64,000 nucleotides of DNA from Paenibacillus sp. 481 (GTDB taxonomy: Bacteria; Bacillota; Bacilli; Paenibacillales; Paenibacillaceae). This document shows, one piece after another, positions 1 to 9,540 of this stretch. The notes below the pieces were generated by a model. It worked only from the letters and a program-made list of their open reading frames with translations. It was not told where the DNA came from and did not search any database. The DNA lies in contig NZ_CP075175.1 in the NCBI RefSeq assembly GCF_021223605.1, forward strand, positions 4,915,501 to 4,979,500. Reading direction: 5' to 3'. The position numbers and the translations under genes were made by a program. Numbering within the stretch: position 1 is the first letter of the stretch; each line of letters begins with the position of its first letter.

Positions 1-671
1 AACTGCTGGAGCAGTCGCGATTGCATCATATCGAAAAATTTGTAGCGATCGGTACGATTTGTTCCTATCCGAAACACGCCTCCATTCCGTTCAAAGAAAC
101 GGATCTATGGAATGGTTATCCAGAGGAGTCCAATGCACCTTACGGGCTCGCGAAAAAAATGATGCTCGTTCAAGCGCAAGCTTACAGGCAGCAGTATGGG
201 CTAAATGGGATTTATTTATTGCCTGTTAATATGTATGGGCCCGGTGATAACTTTGACTTGCAGTCTTCACATGTGATTCCTGCGATAATTCGCAAATGTA
301 TCGAGGCGAGAGAACGAGGTGACGCAGAAGTTACATTATGGGGAACAGGAAATGCGACGCGAGAGTTCCTGTATGTTGAGGATGCGGCCGAGGCGATTGT
401 ATTAGCGTCCTTACACTATGAGGGCGCTGAGCCGGTCAATATTGGAACGGGACAAGAAATCCGTATTCGTGATCTAGCTGAATGGATCAAAGTGCTCACA
501 GGATATACAGGTATCATAACATGGAATACAGATATGCCAGATGGTCAGCCGCGACGTTGCCTCGATACATCGATGGCAGAAACACGATTTCAATTTAAGG
601 CTAGGACTTCGCTGCTAACAGGACTGGAACAGACCATTTCATGGTATACGAACCATCGCTCTACATCATAA
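1..671 (+). CDS. fcl: GDP-L-fucose synthase (3' part)
   Basis: This is the C-terminal two thirds of an NAD(P)-dependent short-chain epimerase/reductase that turns GDP-4-keto-6-deoxymannose into GDP-L-fucose for cell-surface polysaccharide. The reading frame is open to the window edge (first full codon at position 3), so the N-terminal Rossmann glycine motif lies outside. Visible signs are the GTICSYP segment with its catalytic Ser, the YGLAKK segment with the Tyr-x-x-x-Lys pair, and the [10 protein letters not shown] and [12 protein letters not shown] segments typical of the Fcl/WcaG family. The TTG at 21 is internal to the gene and is not its start. The glycosyltransferase that follows by 45 bp suggests an exopolysaccharide or S-layer glycan operon. 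Assignment to GDP-fucose synthase rather than another epimerase is likely but rests on family resemblance alone. Confidence 0.85.
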   Translation, partial: LLEQSRLHHIEKFVAIGTICSYPKHASIPFKETDLWNGYPEESNAPYGLAKKMMLVQAQAYRQQYGLNGIYLLPVNMYGPGDNFDLQSSHVIPAIIRKCIEARERGDAEVTLWGTGNATREFLYVEDAAEAIVLASLHYEGAEPVNIGTGQEIRIRDLAEWIKVLTGYTGIITWNTDMPDGQPRRCLDTSMAETRFQFKARTSLLTGLEQTISWYTNHRSTS

Positions 672-716
672 TCGTTAGCGCTTAATACGTAAAAAGTTGA
701 TGGAGGGAGCTATTTT

Positions 717-1967
717 ATGAGTCGCTATCCGTTAGTGAGTATTATCACGCCTTCATACAATCAAGCCCAATTTATCCGGTACACGCTCGACAGCATTTTG
801 AATCAGGATTATCCGAATTTGGAGTGTATCGTCATAGATGGTGGATCTACAGATGATACAATAAGCATACTGGAGTACTATCGACAAAAAGATCGGCGTT
901 TTACGTATGTATCTGAACGTGATCGCGGGCAATCCCATGCGATTAATAAAGGGATTGCCATGGCCAAAGGTGACATCATTGGCTGGCTCAACTCTGACGA
1001 TACGTATCTTCCTGGAGCTGTTCGCAAGGCCGTTCACGCGTTGCACACCCACCCTCATTGGAGCATGGTATACGGCAACGCCAACGTCATTAATGAGCGT
1101 AATGCCTTCGTGCACTCCTTTGACGTTCAACCTTATGATTTACGTACGATGTTTGAGATTTGTTCGATTTGCCAACCCGCTGCATTTTTACGTAAGCAGA
1201 CGCTCATTGATGTTGGCGGCATTGATGAATCGTACGATTTTTGCATGGACTATAATTTATGGATACGAATCGGTAAACAGCATTTAATCGGTTACATCAA
1301 TGAGCTCTGGGCAAATCATCGGATTCATCAGGAAGCAAAGGGACACACGCAATTTGGAACAGTAGGAATAACTGAAATTTTTAGAACGTCGAAGGCGTTT
1401 TACGGAGCCATATCAAATACTTGGATTCATTATTATGTCATGTTTCATCGTGAACAAGGAGCTGTTGGCTTAGTACATCATTTAAAAAAGGATGACATAT
1501 TTGGTACATCTCCTGCTATACAATATGCTAACGTAAAGGCTAATTGCCCGGTACCTGATAGGTGGTATTTTCACATTCAACATGATCAAGAGAACCCACT
1601 ACATGCCTTTGCCATACATGGTCATAATGATGCGGAAGCAAGAACATGTCACGTTGTGTTAAGCGGCGACCATGTCTCTTCCTTTACGATCCCCCAAGGG
1701 AAGTTTGAGCTTGTAATACCGATTGTAAGTTTACCAATTGTAAGCGACAAGCCGACCATCTCACTTGAAATCCACGTTTCTTCGTCCCCCAGCAGCACGT
1801 CGGATCTCTCAATCAGAGACAACACTTTTTTAGAACCGAGTCTCCAGCTATCTCATTTTGTTCCACTTTCTGCGCGGGAAGCTGCCTTTTACGATGCATT
1901 CACGATTCATCCGTTCGGCATCGACAAATGGCTGCAACAGCATAGAAAAGTGACGCCACATTATTAA
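717..1967 (+). CDS. Family 2 glycosyltransferase
   Basis: This 416-residue protein transfers a sugar from a nucleotide donor during surface polysaccharide assembly. The N-terminal 250 residues form a GT-A domain: VSIITPSYNQ near the start, the VIDGGSTDDT nucleotide-binding loop, and GWLNSDDTY as the metal-binding DxD-like site. Residues from about 270 to 416 form an additional domain that I do not recognise; it looks beta-rich and lies outside the GT2 core. The start follows a TGGAGGGAG ribosome site at 701-709. It sits 45 bp downstream of the fucose synthase gene, so co-transcription is likely. Sugar specificity cannot be read from the sequence. Confidence 0.88.
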   Translation: MSRYPLVSIITPSYNQAQFIRYTLDSILNQDYPNLECIVIDGGSTDDTISILEYYRQKDRRFTYVSERDRGQSHAINKGIAMAKGDIIGWLNSDDTYLPGAVRKAVHALHTHPHWSMVYGNANVINERNAFVHSFDVQPYDLRTMFEICSICQPAAFLRKQTLIDVGGIDESYDFCMDYNLWIRIGKQHLIGYINELWANHRIHQEAKGHTQFGTVGITEIFRTSKAFYGAISNTWIHYYVMFHREQGAVGLVHHLKKDDIFGTSPAIQYANVKANCPVPDRWYFHIQHDQENPLHAFAIHGHNDAEARTCHVVLSGDHVSSFTIPQGKFELVIPIVSLPIVSDKPTISLEIHVSSSPSSTSDLSIRDNTFLEPSLQLSHFVPLSAREAAFYDAFTIHPFGIDKWLQQHRKVTPHY

Positions 1968-2001
1968 AAAAACCTAGCATGTTTGCGCATGCAGACTGTA
2001 C

Positions 2002-2063
2002 AAGACGTGAACAGAACCATGAGCACCGTACCGCGGAAGTCATGGACGAATCGTTCACGTCTT
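2002..2063 (+). terminator. Two-tier inverted repeat, probable terminator
   Basis: An 11-bp outer stem (AAGACGTGAAC at 2002-2012 with its exact complement at 2053-2063) encloses a second 6-bp stem (CCATGA 2017-2022 with TCATGG 2040-2045). Only a short T tract follows. It lies just after the glycosyltransferase gene and probably ends that operon. Confidence 0.55.
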
Positions 2064-2130
2064 TTGCATGATTTCAACTTCACCGCCACATACTAACACA
2101 ACGAACGTAAACAGTGGAGGCAACAAAGGG

Positions 2131-3852
2131 ATGACAAGATGGGCATTTACGGTGTATCTCGTAGTTATTATGTTAGTAACGGTATTGTTCGCAAATGTTT
2201 CAGGCTGCTCTTATACACAGCAATCTCAATCAAAGCCACGCATCAATAGCAGCACGATTTCAAATCTTAGCAGGACGAACAAAGTCGTACTGCTTATTAT
2301 TGATTCTTTGATGGACAAGCCGCTGCAAGAGGCAATCAACCAAGGCCGTGCTCCAGCACTGGCGTATATGATTAAAAAAGGTTACTATGTCCCGCAGGCA
2401 GTTAGTGCATTTCCAACGATGTCGGTAACCGTAGATAGTACCCTTTTCACAGGAAAAAATCCGAATTCGCACCATATTCCAGGTTTAATTTGGTACAGCC
2501 AACGAGAGAACCGCGTTATTAATTATGGAACAGGACTAGGGGAGAGTGTGAAGCAAGGTTTAAAGCAAGTACTTGAGGACGGTATTTTCCATTTAAATAA
2601 CACTCATTTAAACAAACAAGTGCAGACGATCCATGAGCAACTTCATGCGTCTGGAAAAACTTCGGCCTCAATCAACGCCTTAGTGTATCGTGGTAATAAA
2701 GCGCATAAGCTGTATTTACCTAAAGCGGTGGCAGGCACGACAGGCATAGCCGACAGCTGGACGACACTCGCTCCGAAATGGCTATCTTTAGCTTCATTAT
2801 CGCAAATGAATCCCGCAAATGGACGTAATGCCAAGCCGTGGCAAAGCTATGGGCTGAATGATCGGTTTTCGACAGAGGAGTGGTTGCATCTGCGTAAGCA
2901 AGGGCACAATCCTGATTTAGCGGTCGTCTATTTTCCAGATAACGATCATCGGGTACATAAGGATGGGCCTCAAGCGTTGGAAGGCATCGAAAAAGCCGAC
3001 CGCCAGTTGCAAAGCATGCTGTCCGCGTTTCGCTCATGGGATGAAGCTATGCAGCAGCACATCTGGATTGTACTAGGTGACTCCGGTCAGACTCATATCG
3101 ACAAAGACCGCAAGAAAGCGCTTATTGATGTACGGGATGTCGTAAAGCCTTACCACATTGTCAGTCCAGGGAAACTGATCCATACAGACAGTCAAATTGT
3201 AGCCGCGGTAAATGAACGGATGGCGTATATTTATGCTGTGAATAAGCAGCAGCAGCTTCCACTCGCGCAATTAGCTCGTCATATGCAGCGGGAAGGGCGT
3301 ATTGATGTGATTGCGTGGAAGGAAGGTGAGCATGTTCATGTTGTAGCGGGTGAGTCAGGATTGAAGTCAACTGAAAAAGCTGGCCTGTCAGCAGCTACGT
3401 CGGTCAGCAAACGGCTAATCTTTCGTCCAAACGGTCCTTACAAGGACAGCTACGGGCAGCGATGGAGCTTAGAGGGAAATACCGGACTATTGGATATTCG
3501 TGTTGATGGAAGAGAAGCTAATCACGAAAAAGGTCAAAGGGGGCATGGGCAAAATAACGACGTACAGCATATGCGACAAATTCATTACGGTAACTATCCG
3601 GATGCGCTCGCGCGACTGTACAGTGCCTTACATTCCCACGACGGTTCTTTTCTGGTCGTAACTGCCAAGCCTGGCTATGAATTCGTCGGGGAAGGATCAC
3701 CGACACATGTGAATGGTGGAGGACACGGTTCGTTGCATAAGCAGGACTCCCACGTTCCTATCATTGTCGTAGGTACGGACACCAAACCGCTACATTGGAG
3801 GTTAGTCGATTTAAAAGAGTGGATTGTAAGGCTATGCAGCCGAGTGAGCTAA
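2131..3852 (+). CDS. Lipoprotein of the alkaline phosphatase / phosphodiesterase superfamily
   Basis: This 573-residue protein is a membrane-anchored extracytoplasmic hydrolase of the type I phosphodiesterase/nucleotide pyrophosphatase fold. The start at 2131 is chosen over an ATG at 2068 because GTGGAGG stands ten bases upstream and because it puts a lipoprotein signal (hydrophobic core, then VSGC with Cys26) at the N terminus. Metal and catalytic segments visible are LLIIDSLMD, a nucleophile region FPTMSVTVDSTLFTG, YFPDNDHRVHKDGP, VLGDSGQTH and GGGHGSLHKQDSHVP, in the family order. The GDSGQTH segment differs from the commoner DHG form. It appears to stand alone as a single transcription unit. 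The substrate is unknown; phosphodiesters, nucleotides or lipid head groups are all possible. Confidence 0.8.
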   Translation: MTRWAFTVYLVVIMLVTVLFANVSGCSYTQQSQSKPRINSSTISNLSRTNKVVLLIIDSLMDKPLQEAINQGRAPALAYMIKKGYYVPQAVSAFPTMSVTVDSTLFTGKNPNSHHIPGLIWYSQRENRVINYGTGLGESVKQGLKQVLEDGIFHLNNTHLNKQVQTIHEQLHASGKTSASINALVYRGNKAHKLYLPKAVAGTTGIADSWTTLAPKWLSLASLSQMNPANGRNAKPWQSYGLNDRFSTEEWLHLRKQGHNPDLAVVYFPDNDHRVHKDGPQALEGIEKADRQLQSMLSAFRSWDEAMQQHIWIVLGDSGQTHIDKDRKKALIDVRDVVKPYHIVSPGKLIHTDSQIVAAVNERMAYIYAVNKQQQLPLAQLARHMQREGRIDVIAWKEGEHVHVVAGESGLKSTEKAGLSAATSVSKRLIFRPNGPYKDSYGQRWSLEGNTGLLDIRVDGREANHEKGQRGHGQNNDVQHMRQIHYGNYPDALARLYSALHSHDGSFLVVTAKPGYEFVGEGSPTHVNGGGHGSLHKQDSHVPIIVVGTDTKPLHWRLVDLKEWIVRLCSRVS

Positions 3853-3867
3853 AACACTCTTTTTTTT
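3842..3867 (+). terminator. Short terminator overlapping the stop codon
   Basis: GAGTG (3842-3846) pairs with CACTC (3855-3859) and is followed by eight T. The five-base stem is weak, but its position directly at the stop codon supports a rho-independent terminator. Confidence 0.4.
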
Positions 3868-3907
3868 CCATTCAAAAAATATAGTTGTTGTTTCTGAATC
3901 AAATCTT

Positions 3908-3937
3908 TTGACTTCGGATAAAGTTAAATGGTATATT
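3908..3937 (+). promoter_or_regulatory. SigmaA-type promoter of the YdjO-like gene
   Basis: TTGACT (3908-3913) and TATATT (3932-3937) are separated by 18 bp, about 40 bases before the start codon of the following small gene. Confidence 0.5.
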
Positions 3938-3977
3938 AGTCGTTACTGCTTATGATTGTTTTGATGAAAGGGATGTA

Positions 3978-4202
3978 ATGAATTTGGCAGCTAGTCATGA
4001 CACACCACCGAAATTGTTACTTACGAAAATTTTAAAATGCAAAAATGCTGACTGTAAAGTTTGGATCAGAGATGAGTTTGTAGGTGAAGAGCAAAGCAAC
4101 TGCCCAATGTGTAAAGGTCCAATGCTGAGAAGCATGAAACACTTGCCAGCTGTGCAAAATAAAGTGAAGCCTCAACCACGCAAGCCTAAGTCAGAGTTTT
4201 AA
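3978..4202 (+). CDS. YdjO-like zinc-ribbon protein
   Basis: This 74-residue protein resembles the cold-inducible YdjO family of Bacillus. Its core holds a zinc-ribbon pattern, Cys21-x4-Cys26 and Cys42-x2-Cys45, followed by the MLRSMKHLP segment and a basic Pro-rich tail. The start follows GAAAGGGATGTA. It has its own promoter and is followed by a long hairpin, so it is a single-gene unit. The biochemical function of the family is not established; a nucleic-acid or ribosome-associated role is only a guess from the zinc ribbon and basic tail. Confidence 0.75.
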   Translation: MNLAASHDTPPKLLLTKILKCKNADCKVWIRDEFVGEEQSNCPMCKGPMLRSMKHLPAVQNKVKPQPRKPKSEF

Positions 4203-4284
4203 CATGTCTGTACATAGGCAATATGCGAATATTCGCTATAGCCTAGTGTCATTTGACTATCAAAGAATACATGAGATTACGATC

Positions 4285-4334
4285 AATTAACGGCCGTTTC
4301 ATTGGTATGATACCGATGAACACGGCCGTTAATT
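4285..4334. terminator. Long hairpin between convergent genes, bidirectional terminator
   Basis: AATTAACGGCCGT (4285-4297) pairs exactly with 4322-4334, and the enclosed sequence continues the stem (TCATTGGTAT with ATACCGATGA, one G-T pair), giving about 23 pairs and almost no loop. Flanking A and T tracts on both sides fit termination of both converging genes. Confidence 0.75.
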
Positions 4335-4357
4335 TGTTGTACGCGGTTAGTTAAGCA

Positions 4358-7300
4358 CTATTTTTGCTGTAACGATTGCAGCACACGATACAAGAGAACG
4401 GCTGCTTCGGCACGGCTTAATATGCCTTGCGGGTTGAACTTGTTGTCATGTGTTCCGCGGATAAAGCCACTGCTCACCGCATAAGCGACAGCGCTTTGCG
4501 ATGCAGTTGAAATGCTGTCTTTATCACTAAAATTCACGCTGCGGCTCACTTTGGTGAAATCAGCCTTCAATGCTTCACCCAGTTTGACAACGACTTGTTC
4601 ACGTGTAATCGCATCGTGAGCACCTCTGTCTTTACTACGCTGTTCCCACGTTACACCTGTACCGAGCAAGCGATCAAGCAGTGCTGCAAACTCCGCTTGC
4701 GTCAACTTATCATTCGGGTAAAACGTACTTTCTTGGTGTTTACCTTTCAGCAAATGATGGGCTGCGATGACTTCAATTTCTGCTTTTGCCCAGTGCGACG
4801 AAATATCCGAGAACGTCTTGCTGTATTTCGCTAACGTGTAAGTACCGTACTGATACGCTTTGAAACGTAAATAGCTATCTTTTGCTTTCGTTCCTGCTTC
4901 GAGGTAGGTCCATACACCTGTTGCTTTGTCGGCAACTTTAGTTGCTGTAGTAGCAGGTGTTGCAGTAGCTTGTGGTTGGGCTAGAGCTTGAGCTTGCGTG
5001 TAAGCACCGACCTTTAACGCATCCCTTGCATCAGCTTGCACTTTCAGGGCAACGAGCAGCGGTGTTTTAAGCGGCTCTTTTAATGACTTCGCTGCACGAA
5101 TCGTGAGCGCTGCTGCGCTTTGCTGAATGTCAGCTGAGCTGAGTTTGCTGTCCTTATCTGTAAGAGATAGCGTAAGCGTGAGACCGTCCGCTCCGATTAA
5201 TTCAGGGAGAGCTGCGATCGGGATTACGATTTCGAAGCCATCGCCGCTAAGCAATAAATCTTTATTCGATTGCGTCAATAACTTTGTTATCGCGCTTCCC
5301 ACACGAATTTCAACTTGATTGTATTTATTGAATTTAACGTCAGACACATCAAGTTGCGCTTGTTTCACATCTTTATTTTTCAACTGTGCATTCAATACGT
5401 TGTAGTCAACCGCCAGCTTCGCGTTCGTCTTGCCAGACTCCTTCACTTCAGTCAAATTCCCAGTCCGGACTTTCAGCACCGTTGTAGGTGAAGTTGTTGA
5501 CGTAGTCGTAGCTCTTGATGAACTCCCGCCTGAATCAGAGCGGCGATCAGGTCTAGGCGTGTACGTGCGCTTAACAGTTACATTTGCAGGGCCCAACGTC
5601 TTAATTGGCAGCGGTTTTTTGGCCTCATTCAGCAGCTGTACTTGTGTCAGCTCAATGGGGTACGTACCTTCATTTGATGTTTGGAAAGTGAGCTGAGCTA
5701 AAGAGCCTGCTCCTTTAAAACCGCCTTTTGTAAAGTTAATGTCATAGGTGAATTGTTTTTTACCGCCAGCTAAAATAACATCTGGATGTCTAGTAGGTGA
5801 CGGACCGTAAACAGCGAGCTGGACGCTTGGCTCGATACTCGCAAGTGTCAATCTAGCGTCGTGCGTTACGGTAAATTTAGCGGCGTATACCGCGTCTGTG
5901 ACTGAGTATTTGACATCAACGGCAGCTCTAGAACCAGAGTAGACTTCTGTGTTCAATGCAATCGGGCCAACTGTATTAGGAAGCAGATTAGCTTGCTCGA
6001 CTTCGATTGCTGCATGCTCGGAGGCAGTCAGCGAGCTATCGTATTTTAATAGTTGGGCCGGTTTGATGATGCCGTTCCCTGCGTAGTCATACACGAACAG
6101 TGCATATTCATTGTTGTCTACGACACGAGGTACGACGATCGAGAACTGTCCGTTTTCTTGTATGGTGCCGTTGTATCTTTCATTTTTGCCGTTGATCTTC
6201 ACGATCACATTAGCACCAATAAAAAAGTTCTTAGGGAAATTTTTGTAAATATCCAACAAAAGATCGGATTGGATTTTACCTGAAATGATTGCTTTTGTCG
6301 GGTCTTGTGGATGGTTTCTAGCGCTTGGTGCATCTAGCACATACTGTGGAGCTTGACGATCAATAATCACTTTTCTGCTTTCGTCAAACAGCTTCACATT
6401 ATTGCGATGTAGCACAGGAACGACTTCATGTTGTCCGTCTGGAAGTTCAACTTGATTGTTATCCTTCGTGGCTGTGCCTTTCCAATTGTTAACTTGGTAA
6501 GTGTCCGGCAATGTTGGATTTGGATTATGGTAGATATGGCCTAAATCGCCATACACGGCGTTCTGTACAGAAAGTGAAAAACCATTCACTTTTGAGTACG
6601 CTGTAAACGAGATACTTGAAGAATCATTCTCTCCATCCCCGTTAGGCGAGAAAATAGACGGAGAAAAACGCAATTGTTTGATCGGAGCAAGTGCGTACTT
6701 GTCGCCCACATAAGCGGTGTATGGCAGTTGGATGGAATCGCCGCTATATTCATCGGTTAGCGTAATGAATCCTTCGTACACGCCATCCGCCGCGTCTTTA
6801 GGGACATGTAGGGATAGTTTTATCTCGACATCTTCATCAGCCCGCACCGTATAATGAGATTTATTAGGCTTTGGCACGATGGAGGAATGATGTAATGAAG
6901 TGGCTTCCACGGTGTATTCCTGACTTTCTCCAGCAAGGTCTTGCAAGATAACGTGCTTCGTAATCGTTGCCCCAGCATCGACATGCCCAAATGAGACACT
7001 TCCCGAATAATAATCTTCCGCTTGCTGGCCATACGTTGCGGTTGTGACAGAATGAGCATAAGCGGTAGCAGGGCTTTCGCTAGCTTTTGTCAAATCGATT
7101 CGGCCAGCACCTTGGTCGGTAATAGAAAGCACCTTGCCTTGTCGACTTTCAAGTGGTTTAGCTGTATTCATCAGCAACGATTTAATTTCATCCGGTGAAA
7201 GGAAATTATGCTCAGCTAAAGCTTTGTTCAGTACGAGCGCTGCAGCTCCAGCAATGTGAGGTGCGGCCATACTAGTCCCGCCGAATTCTGCATAAGCATT

Positions 7301-8986
7301 TTTGTAGTTATTGTCCCAAGCAGGGACAGACGAACGAATGGCTACCCCAGGTGCAACAATGTCAGGCTTAATTTGATAGTCGGGTAATGCAGGGCCGCGT
7401 GAGCTGAATCTTGCGAGTTGGTCGGCTTCTTTGTGCGTTTCAAATGTTAGCGAAGCCAGGCCTGCATCTAACTCCTTTTTCAACTGTTGGCCGGCTTGTA
7501 AGGAAATACTGTACGTCGGCACGGAATTTCCATTACTCGCTAAATGACCTCGAAAATCCCCAGGGTCATTATTGTGTACAAGCAGTGCTGCCGCACCCGC
7601 TGCGGTGGCGTTTTTAGCTAGATCGTTGTAGTCTATAGCGCCACGGGATACGAGCACGAGCTTGCCTTTTACATTTTTGCCTTCATAGTCCTTCACACTA
7701 CCATTTTGGGCGAAAATGACCTGCAACGGTTTGCTTTTGGCCAAATCGGAAGAATTCCGAAATTTTATTGGGTATAAAGTTGAGGCTTTAGCCCCACGAA
7801 ACACATCCACATCCGTTGGTGAGGTAGAGGCACCGACAGAGATAGCTAAGTCTGCGTTACCAGGACTTCCTACGGACGCTTCGCGCGGTCCTGCATTTCC
7901 GTTGGCAACGACGGTCGTAACTCCGGCTAACACCGCATTGTTCACGGCTTTAGACGTTGGTGAGTAGCGGAAGTTCAAGGATGAACCTAATGACAGGTTA
8001 ATAATGTCCAGATCATCCTTAACGGATTGCTCAATTCCTAAAATAACACTTTCGGTTGTACCGCTGCCAAAAGGGCCAAGTACGCGGTATGCATATAAAT
8101 CAGCTTCGGGTGCAACCCCTTGTACCCAGCCAGTCGGGCTATTCGGGTTGTTAGGGTCGCCTCGCCCTACAATCGTGCCCGCAACATGTGTGCCATGGTC
8201 GGTTTCAGCACGCGGCTGTTTTGGGTCAGGCTTTGTTTCAAAGGGATCATCATCAAAGTCAATAAAATCTTTGCCGCCCTTGTACGCACCTTTTAAGCTC
8301 GGATGATTGTAATCTACGCCCGTGTCGATTACTCCGATACGAATGCCTTTGCCTTTAAATCCACTGTTCCAATAGGATTGTGCACCGATATGTTTCGAGC
8401 TCTTATCCATGAAGGGGGTAATCGTATCGGCTTCTTCAGCAGGCGCTTCAATTGGAAGTGTTTTAAACTCTTCATTTGGATGTATGGCTTTAACACCAGG
8501 CAGATCAAGCAGTTTCTGGACTTGATTGGCTGCTATTTTCAATGAGAAGCCATTAAGTACTTGTGTAAATTCATGCTGGACTTGCAAGTTCAGTCGCTCT
8601 TTAAGCGCGTCTTTAAATGTCGTTTGTTCTAGGGCGAACTGTGCAGCATAATTGTCAGGCACCGCGATTTTACTCTGTTTGGCTTTGGATTCCATCACTT
8701 TTACGGGTTCATGGTGCAGTTCAACAATGACGGTAATCAGGTCAGTTCCACTTGAGAGTGGCACAAAATTAAGGGGCTGGTTAGTGTCCAGCAAGGACGT
8801 TAAGTAGAGAGAACGGTGGTCAGAATGTTGTCCAAAGAGAGGTGTCGTCCTCGTATCGGCGAGTGGACTACGTTGATCGGAAGCAGGTGTCGCTTCGGCA
8901 GACGAAAGAGCAGGGAAGATGAGACTAGCCACCAAAGTCGTACTAAGTAAGCTGGCTAAAAGTTTGCGGTAAGAGTGCTTTTTCAA
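4358..8986 (-). CDS. Vpr-like subtilase with PA and SLH domains
   Basis: This is a secreted, cell-wall-bound serine protease of about 1542 residues. I place the start at TTG 8986, seven bases after AAGGAGG, which gives a clean signal peptide (MKKHSYRKLLASLLS..., cleavage after SSAEA); an upstream ATG at 9040 would bury it. Domains in order: inhibitor I9-type propeptide (about 80-175), peptidase S8 with Asp221 (VIDTGVDYNHP), His264 (DHGTHVAG), oxyanion Asn364 and Ser572 (GGTSMAAPH), a protease-associated domain inserted at about 400-515, Fn3/FlgD-like repeats with FSPNGDGEND, a cohesin-like stretch, a Ser/Thr linker, and SLH repeats over the last 120 residues. The SLH repeats should tether it to pyruvylated wall polymer. 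The domain set matches Vpr-type proteases, but it is roughly twice as long as B. subtilis Vpr. Confidence 0.9.
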   Translation of the reverse strand: MKKHSYRKLLASLLSTTLVASLIFPALSSAEATPASDQRSPLADTRTTPLFGQHSDHRSLYLTSLLDTNQPLNFVPLSSGTDLITVIVELHHEPVKVMESKAKQSKIAVPDNYAAQFALEQTTFKDALKERLNLQVQHEFTQVLNGFSLKIAANQVQKLLDLPGVKAIHPNEEFKTLPIEAPAEEADTITPFMDKSSKHIGAQSYWNSGFKGKGIRIGVIDTGVDYNHPSLKGAYKGGKDFIDFDDDPFETKPDPKQPRAETDHGTHVAGTIVGRGDPNNPNSPTGWVQGVAPEADLYAYRVLGPFGSGTTESVILGIEQSVKDDLDIINLSLGSSLNFRYSPTSKAVNNAVLAGVTTVVANGNAGPREASVGSPGNADLAISVGASTSPTDVDVFRGAKASTLYPIKFRNSSDLAKSKPLQVIFAQNGSVKDYEGKNVKGKLVLVSRGAIDYNDLAKNATAAGAAALLVHNNDPGDFRGHLASNGNSVPTYSISLQAGQQLKKELDAGLASLTFETHKEADQLARFSSRGPALPDYQIKPDIVAPGVAIRSSVPAWDNNYKNAYAEFGGTSMAAPHIAGAAALVLNKALAEHNFLSPDEIKSLLMNTAKPLESRQGKVLSITDQGAGRIDLTKASESPATAYAHSVTTATYGQQAEDYYSGSVSFGHVDAGATITKHVILQDLAGESQEYTVEATSLHHSSIVPKPNKSHYTVRADEDVEIKLSLHVPKDAADGVYEGFITLTDEYSGDSIQLPYTAYVGDKYALAPIKQLRFSPSIFSPNGDGENDSSSISFTAYSKVNGFSLSVQNAVYGDLGHIYHNPNPTLPDTYQVNNWKGTATKDNNQVELPDGQHEVVPVLHRNNVKLFDESRKVIIDRQAPQYVLDAPSARNHPQDPTKAIISGKIQSDLLLDIYKNFPKNFFIGANVIVKINGKNERYNGTIQENGQFSIVVPRVVDNNEYALFVYDYAGNGIIKPAQLLKYDSSLTASEHAAIEVEQANLLPNTVGPIALNTEVYSGSRAAVDVKYSVTDAVYAAKFTVTHDARLTLASIEPSVQLAVYGPSPTRHPDVILAGGKKQFTYDINFTKGGFKGAGSLAQLTFQTSNEGTYPIELTQVQLLNEAKKPLPIKTLGPANVTVKRTYTPRPDRRSDSGGSSSRATTTSTTSPTTVLKVRTGNLTEVKESGKTNAKLAVDYNVLNAQLKNKDVKQAQLDVSDVKFNKYNQVEIRVGSAITKLLTQSNKDLLLSGDGFEIVIPIAALPELIGADGLTLTLSLTDKDSKLSSADIQQSAAALTIRAAKSLKEPLKTPLLVALKVQADARDALKVGAYTQAQALAQPQATATPATTATKVADKATGVWTYLEAGTKAKDSYLRFKAYQYGTYTLAKYSKTFSDISSHWAKAEIEVIAAHHLLKGKHQESTFYPNDKLTQAEFAALLDRLLGTGVTWEQRSKDRGAHDAITREQVVVKLGEALKADFTKVSRSVNFSDKDSISTASQSAVAYAVSSGFIRGTHDNKFNPQGILSRAEAAVLLYRVLQSLQQK

Positions 8987-9540
8987 GTTGTGGCCTCCTT
9001 GTCCAAATGAATTTCGGAAAAACGAGAGAGCGCTCAACATGATGCAGACAATCGTGTGAAATCGTACCGTTGAATAAGAGCTGAGTTAGCGTTGCAACAT
9101 TGAAAGTAACCGGAAAACAACCACCCCTTTCATTTGCTTACAAACCATTAAAAACCAAGGGATAAGCACCCTATATATTACATATAAAAGGTAAAAATTT
9201 GCATGGGCACAAATACCTATTTTCAGTTCGGAAAAATAAGAAAAATTTAATTTTTCGTTACGATGTGCACGATGAATGAAAAATAATCCGAACTGCCTAT
9301 GAAAATATGAAAATATGACTGGAAACGTGACAATGTCAAAGTAGCAGCAAAAAAATAATGATAAGGTGACATAAATATAGTGATATCGAACTAAATCAAA
9401 TCCACCTTTTTTGTAATATAATCACATTTGTAAGGAGGCGATTGAAGTTTACATAACATTGATGATCAGAGTTTAAGCCATAATTACATGATCATCTAAA
9501 TAATCGCAAATAGCGTTGAATTGACTAGGAGGTTAATGAT
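8987..9540. other. AT-rich divergent intergenic region
   Basis: No gene is seen in these 554 bp between the divergent subtilase and LPMO genes. They hold the subtilase ribosome site, an inverted repeat at 9224-9295, a TATAAT at 9417-9422 without a convincing -35, and an orphan AAGGAGG at about 9432 followed only by a four-codon frame. It is the promoter region for both genes. Confidence 0.5.
9224..9295. promoter_or_regulatory. Paired 9-bp inverted repeat, possible operator
   Basis: CAGTTCGGA (9224-9232) recurs as TCCGAACTG (9287-9295) in inverted orientation, 54 bp apart in a very AT-rich stretch. It could bind a regulator of either divergent gene; no regulator is encoded nearby. Confidence 0.3.

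Noticed and set aside
7411-8545. Several plus-strand frames of 60-100 codons across the subtilase gene
   Set aside because: They are antisense shadows of a clear coding region and lack ribosome sites and family features.
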